Part shown: in pieces, positions 61,411-64,000 of the stretch
Layout: every line of letters begins with the position of its first letter
Position numbering within the stretch: the stretch's first letter is position 1
Source of the DNA: Mycolicibacterium sp. CBMA 247
Lineage (GTDB): Bacteria; Actinomycetota; Actinomycetes; Mycobacteriales; Mycobacteriaceae
Assembly (NCBI RefSeq): GCF_009729095.1
Contig: NZ_VTGX01000002.1
Span: forward strand, 682,001-746,000
DNA: 64,000 bases
Reading direction: 5' to 3'
Position numbers and translations under genes: made by a program
The notes under the pieces: model-generated
Seen by the model: the letters and a program-made list of their open reading frames with translations, nothing else
What the model was told of the DNA's origin: nothing
Databases searched by the model: none

Positions 61411-62193
61411 GTGGAACCGGTGTACGGGACTGTCATAAAACTCGCTCGGCTGACCTGGCGTCTGCAGGGGCTGAAGTTCAACGTGACCGGGGTGGAGAAC
61501 ATCCCGGTCAGCGGCGGCGCGGTGGTGGCCATCAACCACACGAGCTACTTCGACTTCACCTTCGCCGGCCTGCCTGCCTACCTGCAGAAGCGGGGCCGCA
61601 AGGTCCGGTTCATGGCGAAGAAGGAAGTCTTCGACCACAACGTCACCGGGCCGATCATGCGCAGCCTGCGCCACATCGAGGTCGACCGCGACAACGGAGC
61701 GGCCTCGTTCGACGCGGCGTGTGACTACCTCAAGGCCGGCGAGCTGGTCGGGGTGTACCCCGAGGCGACGATCAGCCGCAGCTTCGAGATCAAGGACTTC
61801 AAGTCCGGCGCAGCGCGGATGGCGATCGAGGCCGGGGTGCCGATCGTGCCGCACATCGTGTGGGGTGCGCAGCGCATCTGGACCAAGGGCCACCCGAAGA
61901 ACCTGTACCGGCCCAAGGTGCCGATCTCGATCGCGGTGGGCGAGCCGATTCAACCGACCCTGCCGGCAGCCGAGCTCACGGCCCTGCTGCATTCGCGTAT
62001 GCAGCATCTGCTCGCACAGGTACAGGACGCCTACGGGCCGCATCCACCCGGTGAATTCTGGGTGCCGCACCGGCTCGGCGGTTCAGCGCCGACGCTGGCC
62101 GAGGCCAACCGGATGGACGCCGAGGAGGCTGCCGCGAAGGCGGCCAAGCGTGCGGCCGACGGACGTGCCGAGCCCACCGGGGCCCCGGGGTAA
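61411..62193 (+). CDS. 1-acylglycerol-phosphate-type acyltransferase (PlsC family), copy 1
   Basis: This 260-aa membrane-associated acyltransferase has the motif NHTSYFDFTFAG (HxxxxD equivalent), FMAKKEVFDH, HIEVDRDNGAASFDAACDYL and the acceptor motif VYPEATISRSFEIKDFKSGA. It resembles Rv3814c-Rv3816c, which occur as three tandem copies in M. tuberculosis. The GTG at 61411 starts MEPVYGTVIKLARLTWRL, a short hydrophobic-basic helix. It is followed 5 bp later by a paralogue. The C-terminus is alanine-rich and helical. Confidence 0.9.
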   Translation: MEPVYGTVIKLARLTWRLQGLKFNVTGVENIPVSGGAVVAINHTSYFDFTFAGLPAYLQKRGRKVRFMAKKEVFDHNVTGPIMRSLRHIEVDRDNGAASFDAACDYLKAGELVGVYPEATISRSFEIKDFKSGAARMAIEAGVPIVPHIVWGAQRIWTKGHPKNLYRPKVPISIAVGEPIQPTLPAAELTALLHSRMQHLLAQVQDAYGPHPPGEFWVPHRLGGSAPTLAEANRMDAEEAAAKAAKRAADGRAEPTGAPG

Positions 62194-62198
62194 GCCGC

Positions 62199-62981
62199 GT
62201 GGAACCGGTTTTCCGGAGTTTGGAGATTGCCGCCAGGCTCGCGGTCCGGGCCACGGGAACCCGGATCACCTTCCACGGCTTGGACAATCTTCCCGCTACC
62301 GGCGGCGCCGTCGTCGCCATCAACCACACCGGCTACGTCGACTTTCTTCCTGCCGCTCTGGCCACCACCGAGCGAGGCCGGCGCCTGCGGTTCATGATCA
62401 AGGCCGAGATGGAGCAGGTGAAGGTCGTTGACTACCTGATCAAACACACGGGGGCGATCCCGGTGAACCGGCGAGCCGGCGCCGGGGCCTACGCCGCCGC
62501 AGTGGACTCGTTGCGTCGCGGCGAGCTGGTCGGGGTGTACCCGGAGGCAACCATCAGCCGCAGCTTCGAGCTCAAGGACTTCAAGACGGGTGCGGCGCGG
62601 ATGGCCCTGGAGGCCGACGTCCCGATCATTCCGCTGATCGTCTGGGGCGTGCACCGGATCTGGACCAAGGATCATCCGAAGGCATTGGGGCACAAGAAGT
62701 TCCCGGTCACCGTCGAGGTGGGTGGGCCGATCGCGCCGAGCGGTCCGGCGAGCGAACTGGACGCGCGGCTGCGGACCGCGATGACGGGACTGCTGGACCG
62801 GGTGCAGCGCGAATACCCGGCGCCCGCGGGCCAGTACTGGATGCCGCGCCGGCTCGGCGGGACCGCGCCGACGCTGGCGGAAGCCAAGCGGCTCGACGAG
62901 GCTGAATTGGCCGAGCGCGCGCGTAAGCGCGAAGCGGCGGGGAGAAACCACGGGGCGAGCGAAGCGACGGGAAACAGTTGA
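62199..62981 (+). CDS. 1-acylglycerol-phosphate-type acyltransferase (PlsC family), copy 2
   Basis: This 260-aa paralogue of the upstream gene has NHTGYVDFLPAAL, FMIKAEMEQVKVVDYLIKHTG and the identical segment VYPEATISRSFELKDFKTGA. The tandem copies have equal length and share start MEPV and tail RLGGxAPTLAEA, so they arose by duplication and then diverged. It probably acts in phospholipid or triacylglycerol synthesis. The stop TGA overlaps the ATG of the Cof gene by one base. Confidence 0.9.
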   Translation: MEPVFRSLEIAARLAVRATGTRITFHGLDNLPATGGAVVAINHTGYVDFLPAALATTERGRRLRFMIKAEMEQVKVVDYLIKHTGAIPVNRRAGAGAYAAAVDSLRRGELVGVYPEATISRSFELKDFKTGAARMALEADVPIIPLIVWGVHRIWTKDHPKALGHKKFPVTVEVGGPIAPSGPASELDARLRTAMTGLLDRVQREYPAPAGQYWMPRRLGGTAPTLAEAKRLDEAELAERARKREAAGRNHGASEATGNS

Positions 62982-63805
62982 TGAGTGCCGAGCGGACGCC
63001 GGGGCTCATTGCCACCGACGTGGACGGAACACTGCTCGACGAGGACGAGAAGGTCACTCCGCGAACCCGGGCGGCGGTGCAGGCCGCGGTCGAGGCCGGG
63101 GCGACGTTCATCCTGGCCACCGGCCGGCCGCCGCGGTGGGTGGCACCGGTGGTCGACGGCCTCGGCCTGGCGCCGATGGCGGTGTGCGCCAACGGCGCGG
63201 TGATCTACGACCCGGCTACCGACCGCATCGTGTCGGCGCACACGCTCTCGACCGACGTACTCGGTGAGCTCGCCGAGATCGCCACCCGGGTGATCCCTGG
63301 CGCGGGGCTGGCCGTGGAACGGGTGGGCCGCTCTGCGCACGACGCGGCGACCCCGCAGTTCGTCAGCTCGCCGGGATACGAGCACGCCTGGCTCAACCCG
63401 GACAACACCGAGGTGTCGGTCGAGGATCTGCTCAGCGCCCCGGCGGTCAAGCTGCTCATCCGCAAGGCCGGCGCGCGCAGTGCCGACCTGGCCGCCGAGC
63501 TACTCAAACACATTGGCTTACAAGGCGATATCACGTATTCGACCAACAACGGTCTGATCGAGGTGGTGCCGCTGGGGATCAGCAAGGCCACCGGCGTCGA
63601 GGAGTTGGCGGCACCGCTCGGGCTCACCGCGGCCGATATCGTCACCTTCGGCGACATGCCCAATGACATACCCATGCTGAGCTGGGCGGGGCGCGGTGTG
63701 GCGATGGGCAACGCCCACCCCGAGGCGGTGGCCGCGGCCGACGAGGTCACCGTGACCAATTCCGAGGACGGGGTGGCCCGCGTGCTGGAACGCTGGTGGT
63801 CCTGA
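62981..63805 (+). CDS. Cof-type HAD-IIB phosphatase (Rv3813c-like)
   Basis: This 274-aa protein has HAD motif I IATDVDGTLLDEDEKVT, motif II in ILATGRPPRW, the Lys-containing segment ISKATGVEEL and motif IV TFGDMPNDIPMLSWAG. A cap of about 90 residues lies between motifs II and III. Substrates of this group are usually sugar phosphates or flavin-type phosphates. ATG 62981 overlaps the acyltransferase stop (TGATG). It converges on the partial gene at the right edge, 21 bp apart. Confidence 0.92.
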   Translation: MSAERTPGLIATDVDGTLLDEDEKVTPRTRAAVQAAVEAGATFILATGRPPRWVAPVVDGLGLAPMAVCANGAVIYDPATDRIVSAHTLSTDVLGELAEIATRVIPGAGLAVERVGRSAHDAATPQFVSSPGYEHAWLNPDNTEVSVEDLLSAPAVKLLIRKAGARSADLAAELLKHIGLQGDITYSTNNGLIEVVPLGISKATGVEELAAPLGLTAADIVTFGDMPNDIPMLSWAGRGVAMGNAHPEAVAAADEVTVTNSEDGVARVLERWWS

Positions 63806-63826
63806 CCCTCGGGCGTTTTCGCCAGC

Positions 63827-64000
63827 TCAGGTGATCCGGGTGAAGCGCTCCAGTTGCACGGGTTGCTCATCGGGCGATGGCGGGGGCAGTTCCACCGGCA
63901 CACCGTCGACGACGCGGGTGACCGTGCCCTTCTCGCGGTCGAAGTTCAGCGTGCCGTGCTGGAAGTTCTGCACGATCCACTGGGGCTCGGAGATCTCGGA
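63827..64000 (-). CDS. C-terminal end of a cell-wall amidase/LGFP-repeat-type protein (partial)
   Basis: The reverse frame from the window edge encodes 57 residues: SEISEPQWIVQNFQHGTLNF, DREKGTVTRVVDGVPVELPP and a short polar tail ending TRIT. QHGTLNFDREKGTVTRVVDG resembles the beta-hairpin of LGFP-type wall repeats, and position next to Rv3813c-like would fit the Rv3811 amidase. The start lies outside the window. Confidence 0.5.
   Translation of the reverse strand, partial: SEISEPQWIVQNFQHGTLNFDREKGTVTRVVDGVPVELPPPSPDEQPVQLERFTRIT

Overview
The window is high-GC actinobacterial chromosome and almost certainly comes from a mycobacterium, probably a non-tuberculous Mycolicibacterium-type species. 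The evidence is unmistakable ethA/ethR, espR, bfrB with IdeR boxes, sodA with its GTG start, a lysine-rich Rv3852-type (H-NS-like) membrane protein, and gene orders that, from memory, follow M. tuberculosis Rv0135c-Rv0139 (left end) and Rv3859c-Rv3813c in reverse (from 16.8 kb to the right end). No phage, insertion sequence, CRISPR array, rRNA or tRNA gene was recognised.

Layout. 1-5.6 kb: tail of a TetR-like gene, a TetR/cytochrome P450 pair with two matched operators, msrA, a small lipoprotein, a two-gene SnoaL/SDR operon under a KstR-type operator, and a methyltransferase. 5.7-12.9 kb: mixed genes (small secreted protein, DUF222/HNH protein, SRPBCC protein, aldo/keto reductase, DUF427, DNA glycosylase, metallo-beta-lactamase-like protein, aquaporin, thioesterase). 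13-16.3 kb: a CPH-type metal ATPase behind a CsoR-type operator and a secreted protein with 72-bp tandem repeats. 16.8-22.9 kb: gltBD. 22.9-25.1 kb: a small accessory segment with a membrane-anchored beta-propeller, two very small coupled genes and a 46-codon orphan. 25.2-31.6 kb: LLM oxidoreductase, aldehyde dehydrogenase, DCC protein, PHP protein, YiaA-like protein, and a TetR/monooxygenase pair. 31.6-36.4 kb: dinB with a LexA-type box on its start codon, ethR/ethA with double operator, rraA, a TipAS remnant and the Rv3852-like gene. 36.4-39.8 kb: a copper operon (DUF6474 gene, membrane protein, YcnI, CopC, CopD). 40-46.7 kb: a Thr-rich surface protein, an ImmA/IrrE peptidase with a MAB_1171c-like membrane protein, espR, an Rv3847-like gene, sodA, a 52-codon membrane protein, a DnaA-box cluster and a rhodanese. 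46.7-64 kb: glpQ1, bfrB, an LCP ligase, a CPBP protease, an IdeR-boxed Rv3839-like gene, pheA, a phosphoglycerate mutase, a zincin, a septum-formation-like protein, serS, hemerythrin, DUF5718, an MBL-Rieske protein, two tandem acyltransferases, a Cof phosphatase and the tail of a reverse-strand gene.

Recurring themes are metal handling (copper: P1B ATPase, YcnI/CopC/CopD; iron: BfrB and an IdeR-boxed gene; superoxide: SodA) and lipid or sterol-type redox chemistry (P450, KstR-boxed operon, EthA, acyltransferases). The sequence carries an unusually readable set of operators: TetR pairs, KstR, CsoR, EthR, IdeR and LexA types. Four convergent gene pairs with a gap of more than about 10 bases are closed by long near-perfect hairpins, while most other convergent pairs abut or overlap. 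Four genes too short for routine ORF calling (58, 51, 46 and 52 aa) were recovered by reading from ribosome binding sites and stop/start couplings.
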